DNA of 64,000 bases from Clostridiaceae bacterium (GTDB lineage: Bacteria; Bacillota; Clostridia; Tissierellales; Sporanaerobacteraceae): the NCBI GenBank assembly GCA_019391515.1, contig JAHXQP010000013.1, forward strand, positions 1 to 64,000, given 5' to 3'. How positions within the stretch are numbered: position 1 is the first letter of the stretch; each line of letters starts with the position of its first letter. The position numbers and the translations under genes were made by a program. This document shows positions 8,151-16,865 of the stretch, one piece after another. The notes below the pieces were generated by a model, which saw nothing but the letters and a program-made list of their open reading frames with translations, ran no database searches and had not been told where the DNA came from.

Positions 8151-8858
8151 ATGAAGAATAAAATTATAAAAGGTTTAACAATTACATTATTATCTGGGAG
8201 CATGGCATTGGCATCTACACCATCTTTAGCTAGCTCCGTAGAAAATGTAAATTTAAATGAATCAAACTATAGTATATTAGTAGCAGAAAACAATACTTTA
8301 GAGGACGGCCAATACAATGTAAGTATTCAAACTTTAAAAGAAAAATCTAATGAATTGTCTATGGCAGGTCAATATATGAACGAAAAAGCTTTATTAGAAG
8401 TAAAAGGCCAAGATAAGTATATGACCTTGACATTGACTAAAATCGAATGGATGAAGGACATCGCTGTAATGGTGAACGGTTCATCTGTAAAATATGATTT
8501 AGTTAAAAAAGGTGATAGTGCGGAAACAGCAACAATTAGATTCAAAGTACCAAACGAAAAACCTGATATTAAATTCCAAATGAATGTAGAACCAATGGGA
8601 AATGCAAGGGTTATATTTAGAGTAGATGTTCAAAATGACATTACTAAAATAAGTGGAGCAGCAAAAACATCTAATGCTGAACAAAATAATAAATCTCAAA
8701 GTACAGCTGAAAACTCAGAACAAGATATAGCAAACAATAAAGATGGGAAACAGGATAATTTACCTCAAACTGGCTCACCTATTACACAAGGAAGTTTATT
8801 AGGAATAGGAGGACTAGCCTTAGTAGCAGGAACAATGACTCTAAAGAAAAGAAGTTAG
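8151..8858 (+). CDS. Cell-wall-anchored protein with one NEAT domain
   Basis: A 235-residue surface protein starting 19 bases after the two-NEAT gene. It has a signal peptide (1-27), one NEAT domain (about 45-170) with SMAGQY, LTLTKIEWMKDI and VEPMGNARV motifs matching the repeats of the upstream protein, a Ser/Asn/Gln-rich spacer and the sorting signal LPQTG followed by a hydrophobic stretch and KKRS. It probably passes heme through the wall toward the lipoprotein encoded next. As in its neighbour, the classical YxxxY heme motif is not apparent. Confidence 0.85.
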   Translation: MKNKIIKGLTITLLSGSMALASTPSLASSVENVNLNESNYSILVAENNTLEDGQYNVSIQTLKEKSNELSMAGQYMNEKALLEVKGQDKYMTLTLTKIEWMKDIAVMVNGSSVKYDLVKKGDSAETATIRFKVPNEKPDIKFQMNVEPMGNARVIFRVDVQNDITKISGAAKTSNAEQNNKSQSTAENSEQDIANNKDGKQDNLPQTGSPITQGSLLGIGGLALVAGTMTLKKRS

Positions 8859-8873
8859 TTGTCTTAAGTTTGA

Positions 8874-8910
8874 CTCTATTTTAAGAAGGTTCTACCTTCT
8901 TAAAATAGAG
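8874..8910 (+). repeat. Intercistronic 17-bp perfect hairpin
   Basis: CTCTATTTTAAGAAGGT (8874-8890) pairs with ACCTTCTTAAAATAGAG (8894-8910) over a three-base loop. No long T tract follows, so it is either a weak or partial terminator or a 3-prime stabiliser that gives the NEAT transcript a higher level than the transporter genes. Confidence 0.65.
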
Positions 8911-8940
8911 CTTATTTATGGAAGAGAGGGAGGGGTTTAT

Positions 8941-9837
8941 ATGAAGAAAAGATTTTTATCATTGATCATGCTTATTGCTATAAGCCTATTGCTAACTTCT
9001 TGTAGTACAGAACAGACAAGTCAGAGTTCTCAAGTCCAACAAAGTGAAAAGGCTAGTGAAGATATGAGAATAATTGGTGGAAGCAGGGCAGTATCTGAAA
9101 TATTAGCAAAGTTAGATATTGAAATAGTAGGAAGACCAAGTACCCAATATGAAATAATGAACGAAATAAAGGATGTTCCTGAAATAGGATTTCCAATGAA
9201 TCCTGATTTAGAAAAAATAAAGGCACTGAAGCCAGATATATATATTACATCTGGAGCATTGCAGGAGATGATAGGGGACATGTTAGTGGAGAATGGTATA
9301 AACACTATGTTTTGTGATCTGGATTCTTATGATTCTGTAAAGGAAACTATAGAAAAATTGGCTAAAGAATTTAATAAAGAAGAAAATGGCAAAGAATTAA
9401 TTGCAGAAATTGAAAAAGAAGAACAAGAGATATTGAAAGATATAAATCCAAATAAAAAGGTAAAAGTTATGATACTATTCGGTGCTCCAGGTCATTTTAT
9501 GTTGGCGAGTAATAACTCTTTTGCAGGAAGTTTGATTGAAAAGTTAGGTGCAGAAAATATTGCCTCAAAAGCAGATATTAGTGGCCAGTACGTTCCTTTT
9601 TCTTTGGAAACTGCATTGAAAGAAAATCCAGATATAATTTTTAGAATGTACCATGGAGATATAGAAGAAGCAAAAAAACAAGCAAATGAAGAGTTTAAAA
9701 ATAATCCTCAATGGGAAAAGTTTAAAGCTGTCAAAGAAGGTAAGATATACGATTTAGATCCAGAGTGTTTTGGAGTAACAGGAGATATAAAAATAGTGGA
9801 ATCTTTGAAAAAAATGAAAGAATACTTATATGAATAA
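8941..9837 (+). CDS. isdE: Heme-binding lipoprotein of an ABC importer, IsdE-like
   Basis: A 298-residue substrate-binding lipoprotein with lipobox LLTSC (Cys21). The fold is that of class III binding proteins for siderophores and heme. Two residues match the heme ligands known for IsdE: Met86 in GFPMNPD, and His238 in FRMYHGD (Met78 and His229 in the staphylococcal protein). It should receive heme from the NEAT proteins and deliver it to the permease encoded just downstream. Those aligned ligands argue for heme over a siderophore. The gene symbol is by analogy. Confidence 0.8.
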   Translation: MKKRFLSLIMLIAISLLLTSCSTEQTSQSSQVQQSEKASEDMRIIGGSRAVSEILAKLDIEIVGRPSTQYEIMNEIKDVPEIGFPMNPDLEKIKALKPDIYITSGALQEMIGDMLVENGINTMFCDLDSYDSVKETIEKLAKEFNKEENGKELIAEIEKEEQEILKDINPNKKVKVMILFGAPGHFMLASNNSFAGSLIEKLGAENIASKADISGQYVPFSLETALKENPDIIFRMYHGDIEEAKKQANEEFKNNPQWEKFKAVKEGKIYDLDPECFGVTGDIKIVESLKKMKEYLYE

Positions 9838-9857
9838 TTAAGGAAATGGTGAAAAAT

Positions 9858-10853
9858 ATGATAAAGACCAAGGATAAAACTAAAATTTTCATAATACTTT
9901 TTTCTATTTTACTTCTATTTATTTTAATGATATTAACCATTGGTATAGGAAGTGTAAATATACCCGTAAAAGGAATAATAGATATCTTTCTAGGAAAAGG
10001 GGATGAAATAAATAGAAGCATAGTCATGGATATGAGGCTACCTAGAATCATACTTGCAGTATTTGTAGGAGCAAGCCTTTCTATATCAGGTGCTCTTTTG
10101 CAATCTGTTATGAAAAACCCTTTAGCTGATCCAGGAATTACAGGGGTTTCTTCTGGCGCAAGTTTGGTAGCTATTTTAATAATGATTTATTTCCCCAACC
10201 TTCAAAGGGTATTACCTTTAATGGCCTTTTTAGGTGCTATGACGGCTTGTGCAATAGTATTTCTCCTTTCATGGGACAATGGCTTAAATTCTTTAAGAAT
10301 CATTCTAGCAGGAGTAGCTGTAAATGCTATGTTTTTAGGAGCAACTTCATTGCTTTCTATTTTAAATAGTGAAAAGATACAAGGGGTTTTGCTTTGGATA
10401 AATGGTAGCTTAGCCTATAGGGGTTGGAGAGAAGTTAGCTACTTTGTTCCATATAGTATATTAGGAATAGTATTGTCCCTATTTTGCATAAAAGGTGCTA
10501 ATCTATTGTCATTAGGGGATAATGCAGCTATCAATCTAGGGGTGAATGTAAATAGGACTAGATTGTTATTGTCATTAGTAGCAGTATTTTTAGCAGGAAT
10601 AAGTACTTCTGTAGTTGGAATTATAGGATTTATAGGCCTTATAGTACCCCATATAAGCAGATTATTACTTGGCTATGATTATAAATATTTGATACCTATG
10701 AGTGGGGTTTTAGGAGGTATTTTATTGCTTTTAGCAGATACTTTAGCGAGATTTATAGCTAGACCATTAGAATTGCCAGTAGGTGTCATAATGTCCATGA
10801 TAGGTGGACCATTCTTTTTATTCCTTCTAAGGAGGCGAAAAAGCAATGCTTAA
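9858..10853 (+). CDS. isdF: Heme ABC transporter permease (FecCD family), IsdF-like
   Basis: A 331-residue permease of the FecCD/BtuC family with about nine to ten membrane helices. Recognisable motifs are DMRLPRIILAVFVGASLSISG near the N-terminus and GFIGLIVPHISRLLLG near the C-terminus (coupling helix region). The start at 9858 is preferred because GGTGA at 9848-9852 gives proper spacing; the in-frame ATG at 9846 sits against the upstream AAGGA. The gene overlaps the ATPase gene by eight bases, indicating translational coupling. Confidence 0.83.
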   Translation: MIKTKDKTKIFIILFSILLLFILMILTIGIGSVNIPVKGIIDIFLGKGDEINRSIVMDMRLPRIILAVFVGASLSISGALLQSVMKNPLADPGITGVSSGASLVAILIMIYFPNLQRVLPLMAFLGAMTACAIVFLLSWDNGLNSLRIILAGVAVNAMFLGATSLLSILNSEKIQGVLLWINGSLAYRGWREVSYFVPYSILGIVLSLFCIKGANLLSLGDNAAINLGVNVNRTRLLLSLVAVFLAGISTSVVGIIGFIGLIVPHISRLLLGYDYKYLIPMSGVLGGILLLLADTLARFIARPLELPVGVIMSMIGGPFFLFLLRRRKSNA

Positions 10854-11637
10854 GATAAATGAACTTTCAATAGGGTACAATAGCAAACCTATTGTAGAAA
10901 ATTTTAATTTACATATTGAAAAGGGAGATATGCTCACTATAATAGGACCCAATGGCTCAGGCAAATCAACTATATTGAAAGGGATAGGAAGATTGTTAAA
11001 ATCTATGGGGGGAACAGTCTATTTAGATGGAAAACTACTTTGGGAAATGAGTAATAAAGATATAGCCAAAGAAATGGCCTGTCTTTCTCAACACAATACA
11101 GCTCCTAAGGATATGACTATTAGGAAACTAGTAGGCTTTGGAAGAACACCTCATAAGACGTGGTTTGAAAGTTTAAATGAAGAGGACGAAGAAATAATTG
11201 ATTGGGCCATTAAAAGGACAAATCTCAAAGATATAGAAGATAAAAAAATCGTAAATACTTCTGGGGGAGAAAGACAGAGAGCATGGATGGCTATGGCACT
11301 TGCCCAAGAACCTAAGATATTGTTGTTAGACGAGCCTACTACTTATTTAGATATAAACAATCAAATAGAAATATTAGATTTAGTAAAGGAACTAAATGAA
11401 AAATTAAAACTTACAGTCGTAATGGTTTTACATGATTTAAACCAAGCGGCAAAATATAGCAGTAAGGTCCTAGTGTTGAAATCAGGAGAAGTACAAGCAG
11501 TAGGTGAGCCAGAAGAGATTTTAGACAAAGAATTAATGAGAAATGTTTATAACGTAGATGTAGATATATTGAAGAATCAATTTGGAGAAAAACTTATCCT
11601 TATTCCAAAAAAAATTCATAAATGGAGTAAGGAGTAG
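10846..11637 (+). CDS. Heme ABC transporter ATP-binding protein
   Basis: A 263-residue ABC ATPase of the FecE/BtuD type. Walker A GPNGSGKST starts near residue 33, the signature is TSGGERQRAWMAMAL, Walker B is KILLLDEPTTYLD, and the switch histidine is in VLHDLNQAAKYS. It powers the permease encoded immediately upstream and overlaps it by eight bases. The C-terminal region is of the short iron/heme-uptake type. Confidence 0.85.
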   Translation: MLKINELSIGYNSKPIVENFNLHIEKGDMLTIIGPNGSGKSTILKGIGRLLKSMGGTVYLDGKLLWEMSNKDIAKEMACLSQHNTAPKDMTIRKLVGFGRTPHKTWFESLNEEDEEIIDWAIKRTNLKDIEDKKIVNTSGGERQRAWMAMALAQEPKILLLDEPTTYLDINNQIEILDLVKELNEKLKLTVVMVLHDLNQAAKYSSKVLVLKSGEVQAVGEPEEILDKELMRNVYNVDVDILKNQFGEKLILIPKKIHKWSKE

Positions 11638-11642
11638 AGAAC

Positions 11643-12242
11643 ATGAAGAAAAGTATTGTATCAAAAATACTAATAACTCTAGGATTAGTATTGATTATAA
11701 CGTCTTTTGGCTTAAAAATATATTCCAAAAATAAAGAGGTACAAGCAATGGAAGAGTTTAACAAGAAAATAGCTTTACAGCAAAAAGAAGAAGATGAAGG
11801 AAAAAAAGAAGAAATAGATATGACAAAGAAAAAAAGTACTGGAAACAAAAAGATAGCGATTCAAATAGCTCTTATAGAAATTCCTTCTATAGATTTAGAA
11901 TCGGTAATAGTAGAAGGGGTTGAAAAAGAAAAATTGCGATATTATCTATGCCATTTTGAGGAGACGGCAAGACCGGGAGAAATAGGCAATTTTTCAATTT
12001 CAGGCCATAGTAGTGTTATTTACAATGAAATTTTAAACAATCTTCACAAAGTCAAAATAGGTGATGAGATAAAGATTAAAACAGAAAAGGATGATTTCAT
12101 CTATACTATAACGGAAAAGTTTATTGTAGAACCAACAGAAATAGGTGTATTAGATCAAGATACAAATAAAAGGATGATGACCATAGTAACTTGTACCGAC
12201 AAGGGGAAAAGAAGGCTTATAGTTAAAGCAGAAATGAAATAG
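11643..12242 (+). CDS. Sortase (class D-like)
   Basis: A 199-residue transpeptidase with an N-terminal membrane anchor (residues 7-27), a charged linker and the sortase barrel. The catalytic triad is visible as His122 in ISGHSS, Cys184 in IVTCT and Arg190/191 in GKRRLIVKA. It starts six bases after the ATPase gene. Small size and the TIVTC motif suit class D or a related class that recognises LPXTG motifs; class assignment is not certain. It is the obvious candidate to anchor the two NEAT proteins (LPKTG, LPQTG) of the same operon. Confidence 0.82.
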   Translation: MKKSIVSKILITLGLVLIITSFGLKIYSKNKEVQAMEEFNKKIALQQKEEDEGKKEEIDMTKKKSTGNKKIAIQIALIEIPSIDLESVIVEGVEKEKLRYYLCHFEETARPGEIGNFSISGHSSVIYNEILNNLHKVKIGDEIKIKTEKDDFIYTITEKFIVEPTEIGVLDQDTNKRMMTIVTCTDKGKRRLIVKAEMK

Positions 12243-12261
12243 TGGAGGTGAACTATTTAAA

Positions 12262-14004
12262 ATGCTAAATAAGAGATTAATAAACTTAGTAAAGGATTCT
12301 AAAAAATGGATTTTTCTAACAGTATTAGCGAAATGGATAAGCCTATTATTTAATATAGTAACTATATTTGTTATAGCCAATTGTATTGAATATGTATATT
12401 CCAATGGCTTTGATTCAAGTAAGGTTCTAATGGCTTTTGCAATGTTGATTGGAGCCTTGATAGCAAGATTTATATGTAATTATATGTCTGTAAAGTTTTC
12501 TAGCAGGTGTTCCCAATCGGCAAAACTATCATTAAGAAATACAATATATAAAAAACTATTAGACTTAGGTGTAGGCTATAATGAAATGACATCAACATCA
12601 GAAGCTACACAAATAGCTACAGATGGAATAGAACAGCTAGAATTATATTTTGGAAAGTATTTACCCCAGTTTTTCTATAGTTTGTTAGCGCCTCTAACCC
12701 TATTTATAATAATAAGCTTTATCAGTTTTAAAGCAGCGTTAGTATTGTTAATATGTGTCCCTCTAATACCAATATCCATAGTAGCAGTTATGAAAACAGC
12801 TAAAAGGATTTTATCCGACTATTGGGGGATATATGTAAACCTTGGAGATACTTTTTTAGAAAATCTTAGGGGTCTTACAACCCTTAAAATCTATGACAGG
12901 GATGAAGAAAAAAATGAACAAATGAATTTAGAAGCAGAAAGATTTAGAAAGATAACTATGAGAGTTTTATCTATGCAATTAAATTCTATAGTTATAATGG
13001 ATTTAATTGCATTTGGAGGAAGTGCCATAGGTATAATAATAAGCTTGAAACAATTAGCAGCAGGTAATATAAGTATGGCAGGAGCCCTTTCAATAATGTT
13101 ATTGTCTTCTGAATTTTTCATACCATTAAGGCTATTAGGTTCATTTTTCCATGTAGCTATGAATGGAATAGCTGCTTCAGAAAAAATATTTAAAATAATA
13201 GATACTCCTGTAGTTGAACATAGAACCAATATAGTTAAAGATTTCAATAATATAGATATAGAATTTAAAAATGTAAGTTTCTCCTACGAAAAAGACAGGA
13301 AAATACTAGATAATGTAAATATAGATATAAAAAACGGAGAAATAACAGCATTAGTAGGTCCTTCAGGCTGTGGAAAAAGTACTATATCTAATATAATAAT
13401 GGGTTTTTATAAGAATTATGAAGGTGAAATATTGTTAAACAACAATGAACTTAAATCTATTGATGAAGGTCAACTTAGAAAGAAGATAAATCTAGTAACC
13501 CATGATAGCTATAATTTTACAGGAACATTTGAGGAAAATTTAAAAATGGGAAAACCAGATGCAACAGAAGATGAAATGTATGAAGTTTTGAAAAAAGTAA
13601 ATCTATACGATTTTGTTATATCACTAGACAAAGGATTGAAATCAGAAATAAAAGAAGCGGGATCAAATCTTTCAGGAGGACAGAAACAAAGACTTGCCCT
13701 AGCAAGAGCACTATTATATGATAGCGAAATCTATATATTTGATGAAGCAACATCAAATATAGATGTAGAAAGTGAAAATGAAATTATGAATGTAATACAT
13801 GAACTTGCAAAAGAAAAAACTGTGCTTTTAATATCCCATAGACTCTATAATGTGAGACAAGCAGATACTATATATGTATTGTCAGATGGCAAAGTCAATG
13901 AATGGGGAAATCATCAAGAGCTTATGTACAAAAAAGGGATCTATTTTGAATTGGTCAATGAACAAAATCAATTAGAAGAGATAGGAAGTGAAAGCTGTGC
14001 GTAG
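12262..14004 (+). CDS. ABC transporter ATP-binding/permease protein, first half of a heterodimer (CydD-like)
   Basis: A 580-residue fused exporter-type ABC protein: six membrane helices in residues 1-315, then an ATPase with Walker A GPSGCGKST at about 366, signature LSGGQKQRLALARAL near 470 and Walker B IYIFDEATSNID. It resembles CydD. CydDC exports thiols or, in some bacteria, moves heme. Its place at the end of a Fur-type heme operon and coupling to the next gene suggest a heme or cofactor role. No cytochrome bd genes are in the window. Substrate is unknown. Confidence 0.75.
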   Translation: MLNKRLINLVKDSKKWIFLTVLAKWISLLFNIVTIFVIANCIEYVYSNGFDSSKVLMAFAMLIGALIARFICNYMSVKFSSRCSQSAKLSLRNTIYKKLLDLGVGYNEMTSTSEATQIATDGIEQLELYFGKYLPQFFYSLLAPLTLFIIISFISFKAALVLLICVPLIPISIVAVMKTAKRILSDYWGIYVNLGDTFLENLRGLTTLKIYDRDEEKNEQMNLEAERFRKITMRVLSMQLNSIVIMDLIAFGGSAIGIIISLKQLAAGNISMAGALSIMLLSSEFFIPLRLLGSFFHVAMNGIAASEKIFKIIDTPVVEHRTNIVKDFNNIDIEFKNVSFSYEKDRKILDNVNIDIKNGEITALVGPSGCGKSTISNIIMGFYKNYEGEILLNNNELKSIDEGQLRKKINLVTHDSYNFTGTFEENLKMGKPDATEDEMYEVLKKVNLYDFVISLDKGLKSEIKEAGSNLSGGQKQRLALARALLYDSEIYIFDEATSNIDVESENEIMNVIHELAKEKTVLLISHRLYNVRQADTIYVLSDGKVNEWGNHQELMYKKGIYFELVNEQNQLEEIGSESCA

Positions 14005-15664
14005 AAGTGGAATAGTCATAATGGCAAAACTCATAGGCCTTGTTAAACCTTTAATCCATATAATGTTTATAACGATAATAATGGGGGTTTTAGGATTTTT
14101 AGCTGCCATTTTCTTATCCGTTTATGGAGCTATAGGTGTTAGTCAAATAATGGGATTTGATATGGGACTTCCTATTGAAAAAATATTTAAAATAATATTA
14201 TTCTTAGCAGTTATAAGGGGGGTACTAAGATATCTAGAACAATATACTGGCCACTACATAGCTTTTAAACTTTTAGTTATTTTAAGGGATAAGATATTTA
14301 AAAAGCTTAGAGAACTTTCACCAGCAAAACTAGAAGGGAAAGAAAAGGGAAATCTAATATCTATTATAACTAGTGATATAGAAATGTTAGAAGTTTTCTA
14401 TGCCCATACTATTGCTCCTATAATGATAGCCATATTGACATCTATAGTGATGAGCATATACATTGGGAAAATACATATAGGGCTTGGCATAGTAGCTATT
14501 CTAGGATACTTTACTATAGGATTTATAATACCATATTGTTCCTTTAAAATAGGGGAAAACTCAGGAGCAAACTATAGAAATTCCTTTGGAAAGATGAATA
14601 GCTTTGTGCTAGATTCATTAAAAGGAATGAAAGAAATAACAATGTTTAATATAGGAGAAAAAAGGCTTTTTGAAATTGATAAAAAAGGGAAAGAATTAAA
14701 TAGGGAGCTAAATGGAATTAAAAAACACGAAGCCATAATAACATCTTTTACAGATTCAACAATATTGATATTTACATTTATCATGTTGTTTTCAGGACTA
14801 TACCTTTTAAATAAAAATACAATCGGTTTTCAACATGTTATAATTTCAATAGTGGCTATGATGAGTTCCTTTGGTCCAGTTGTAGCTTTGAGCAATCTAT
14901 CCAACAATTTACTCCATACCTTTGCTTCAGGAAATAGGGTTTTAGACCTACTGGAAGAGGAAGCGGCAGTTGCAGAAGTATATCATGGAGAAGATATAAA
15001 CTCTGGTGATATAGAAACTAATAATCTAATGTTTAAATATGATGAACACAATACAGTTCTAGAAGATGTTAATATTAAGTTAGATGAAGGAAAGATCATA
15101 GGAATAGTAGGAGAAAGTGGCTCAGGGAAAAGTACCCTTTTAAAACTATTTATGAGATTTTGGGACCCAACAGAAGGAAGTATAAAAATAAATAATAAAG
15201 ATATAAAAAATATAAATACAGATTCTTTAAGAAATATAGAAAGCTTTGTAACCCAGGAGACCTTCCTATTCAATGACACTATAGAAGAGAATATTAAAAT
15301 AGGTAAAAAAGATGCAACTTTAGAAGAAGTAAAAGAAGCTGCAAGGAAAGCTTCTATCCATGATTTCATAGAAGCTCTCCCACAAGGATACAAAACCAAT
15401 GTAGGGGAACTTGGAGGAAGTCTGTCAGGTGGAGAAAGACAAAGGTTGGGAATTGCAAGAGCCTTTTTACATGATGGAGATATAATCCTATTAGATGAAC
15501 CTACAAGTAATTTAGACAGTTTAAATGAAAAAGTCATTATAAAAACTCTTAAAGATGAAACTGAGAATAAAACAGTAATACTAGTTTCTCATAGAATGTC
15601 AACAGTATCCATTGCAGATGAAATATATAATTTCAACAATAGGGTAGTAACTAAATTAGGTTAA
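13997..15664 (+). CDS. ABC transporter ATP-binding/permease protein, second half of the heterodimer (CydC-like)
   Basis: A 555-residue partner of the upstream ABC protein, overlapping it by eight bases. The GTG at 13997 is preferred because AGGAAGTG lies six bases before it; GTG 13988 and ATG 14021 are alternatives. Six helices occupy residues 1-310. The ATPase has Walker A GESGSGKST at about 372, signature LSGGERQRLGIARAF near 476 and Walker B IILLDEPTSNLD, then the switch His in VSHRMS. Sequence is CydC-like. Last gene of the heme operon. Confidence 0.75.
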   Translation: MRRSGIVIMAKLIGLVKPLIHIMFITIIMGVLGFLAAIFLSVYGAIGVSQIMGFDMGLPIEKIFKIILFLAVIRGVLRYLEQYTGHYIAFKLLVILRDKIFKKLRELSPAKLEGKEKGNLISIITSDIEMLEVFYAHTIAPIMIAILTSIVMSIYIGKIHIGLGIVAILGYFTIGFIIPYCSFKIGENSGANYRNSFGKMNSFVLDSLKGMKEITMFNIGEKRLFEIDKKGKELNRELNGIKKHEAIITSFTDSTILIFTFIMLFSGLYLLNKNTIGFQHVIISIVAMMSSFGPVVALSNLSNNLLHTFASGNRVLDLLEEEAAVAEVYHGEDINSGDIETNNLMFKYDEHNTVLEDVNIKLDEGKIIGIVGESGSGKSTLLKLFMRFWDPTEGSIKINNKDIKNINTDSLRNIESFVTQETFLFNDTIEENIKIGKKDATLEEVKEAARKASIHDFIEALPQGYKTNVGELGGSLSGGERQRLGIARAFLHDGDIILLDEPTSNLDSLNEKVIIKTLKDETENKTVILVSHRMSTVSIADEIYNFNNRVVTKLG

Positions 15665-15671
15665 GGTATAG

Positions 15672-15713
15672 AAATAGGGCAGACTGATTTGTATAGTTTG
15701 CCTTATTTTTTTT
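15672..15713 (+). terminator. Terminator of the heme operon
   Basis: AAATAGGGCAGACT (15672-15685) pairs with AGTTTGCCTTATTT (15695-15708), with one or two mismatches, and runs into a T tract. Confidence 0.8.
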
Positions 15714-15729
15714 AACCATAAATTAATAT

Positions 15730-15757
15730 TTGAAAATTAAAAAAGATATGGTATAAT
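15730..15757 (+). promoter_or_regulatory. Sigma-A promoter of the maltodextrin operon
   Basis: TTGAAA (15730-15735), 16-base spacer, perfect TATAAT (15752-15757), 77 bases before the LacI-type regulator gene. Confidence 0.75.
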
Positions 15758-15773
15758 GATATTAAAAGAAATT

Positions 15774-15809
15774 GGAAACGTTTCCGGTAACGATTTCAGT
15801 GACGTTTTC
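15774..15809 (+). promoter_or_regulatory. LacI-family operator cluster
   Basis: GGAAACGTTTCC at 15774-15785 is a perfect palindrome with the central CG typical of LacI-family operators. GGTAACGATTTC (15786-15797, 9 of 12 matches) follows directly, and AGTGACGTTTTC (15798-15809, 8 of 12) after that. Located just downstream of the -10, they would let the repressor encoded next control its own operon. CcpA could also bind such a sequence. Confidence 0.7.
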
Positions 15810-15833
15810 TAAAATATATGGAAGAGTGATGCT

Positions 15834-16853
15834 ATGGCTGATTTAAGTATAAAAGATATTGCAGAGATAGCAGGTGTTGGAGTAAGTACTGTATCTCGGG
15901 TTCTAAACGATCATCCAGATGTTGGAGCCAAGACTAGAGAAAAAGTTTTGCAAATAATTGAAGAATACAACTATATTCCTAACAATAGTGCAAGGAATTT
16001 AAAGAGGAGTAGTACAAACAATATCGGGGTTTTAGTTAAAGGTATCCATAACCCATTTTTCTCACAGATGATAAAGGCTGTGGAAGAAGAAATAAATAAA
16101 AAAGATTATTCTATGATACTCCATTATAATGAGAAAAACTCCAATGATATTGAAGTTGCTATAGAACTTATTAAGGAAAAGAAGCTAAAAGGCTTGATCT
16201 GCCTTGGAGGAGATTTTGATGATTTAGAAAACAATCAGCTGCTAAACTTAAAAACTCCTATAGTTCTAACATCTATAAATATAACTGAAGAAGTAAATAA
16301 GGATGTATTCTCCAGTGTCATAATAGAAAATGAAGTTGCAGCTTTTGAAGCAGTAGACTATCTATGTAAGCTAGGTCACAAAAAGATTGGACTAGTTAGT
16401 ACTGGAGAAGGGGACAAAAACGTAGGAAGGCTTAGACATGAAGGATACAAAAGGGCCTTAAAAGCAAATGGCTTAGAATATAATGAAGATTTCATATCAT
16501 TTGCCCATTATACCTTTAAATCTGGCTATGAATCTATGAATAGATTGTTGGACAAGGATTTAGACATAACAGCAGTATTTGTTACTTCAGACATAATGGC
16601 AATAGGTGCTTCAAAGGCAATCTTAAGCAGAGGTTTAAGGATTCCTGAAGATATATCGGTAGTTGGATTTGATGGAATTGAATACTCAGAGTATTTCCAT
16701 CCATCTATAACTACAGTGAAACAACCAGTAGAAGAAATGGGTAGGAAAAGTACAGAAATATTATTTCATTTAATAGAAGATAAAAAAGAACAACAACATA
16801 TAGTATTTAAAACTGAACTACTAGAAAGAGAATCTTGTAAAAAATTAAAATAG
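15834..16853 (+). CDS. LacI-family transcriptional regulator of maltodextrin use
   Basis: A 339-residue repressor. Residues 3-25 carry the LacI helix-turn-helix (IKDIAEIAGVGVSTVSRVLN) and hinge, followed by a periplasmic-binding-protein-like sugar sensor with typical motifs VGFDGIEYSEYFHPSITTVKQP. It is the first gene behind the operator cluster at 15774 and precedes transporter and starch-degradation genes by 12 bases, so autoregulated local control by a malto-oligosaccharide or glucose-type ligand is likely. Similar to MalR-type regulators; ligand inferred from context. Confidence 0.85.
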   Translation: MADLSIKDIAEIAGVGVSTVSRVLNDHPDVGAKTREKVLQIIEEYNYIPNNSARNLKRSSTNNIGVLVKGIHNPFFSQMIKAVEEEINKKDYSMILHYNEKNSNDIEVAIELIKEKKLKGLICLGGDFDDLENNQLLNLKTPIVLTSINITEEVNKDVFSSVIIENEVAAFEAVDYLCKLGHKKIGLVSTGEGDKNVGRLRHEGYKRALKANGLEYNEDFISFAHYTFKSGYESMNRLLDKDLDITAVFVTSDIMAIGASKAILSRGLRIPEDISVVGFDGIEYSEYFHPSITTVKQPVEEMGRKSTEILFHLIEDKKEQQHIVFKTELLERESCKKLK

Positions 16854-16865
16854 GGGGACTATTTT

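Noticed and set aside
14983-15537. 184-codon minus-strand open frame
   Set aside because: Lies fully inside the CydC-like ATPase domain, has no ribosome site and gives a hydrophobic Ser/Leu-rich product typical of antisense frames.
15774-15785. cre site for CcpA
   Set aside because: The perfect palindrome next to a dedicated LacI-family gene is better explained as its operator, though CcpA binding is not excluded.
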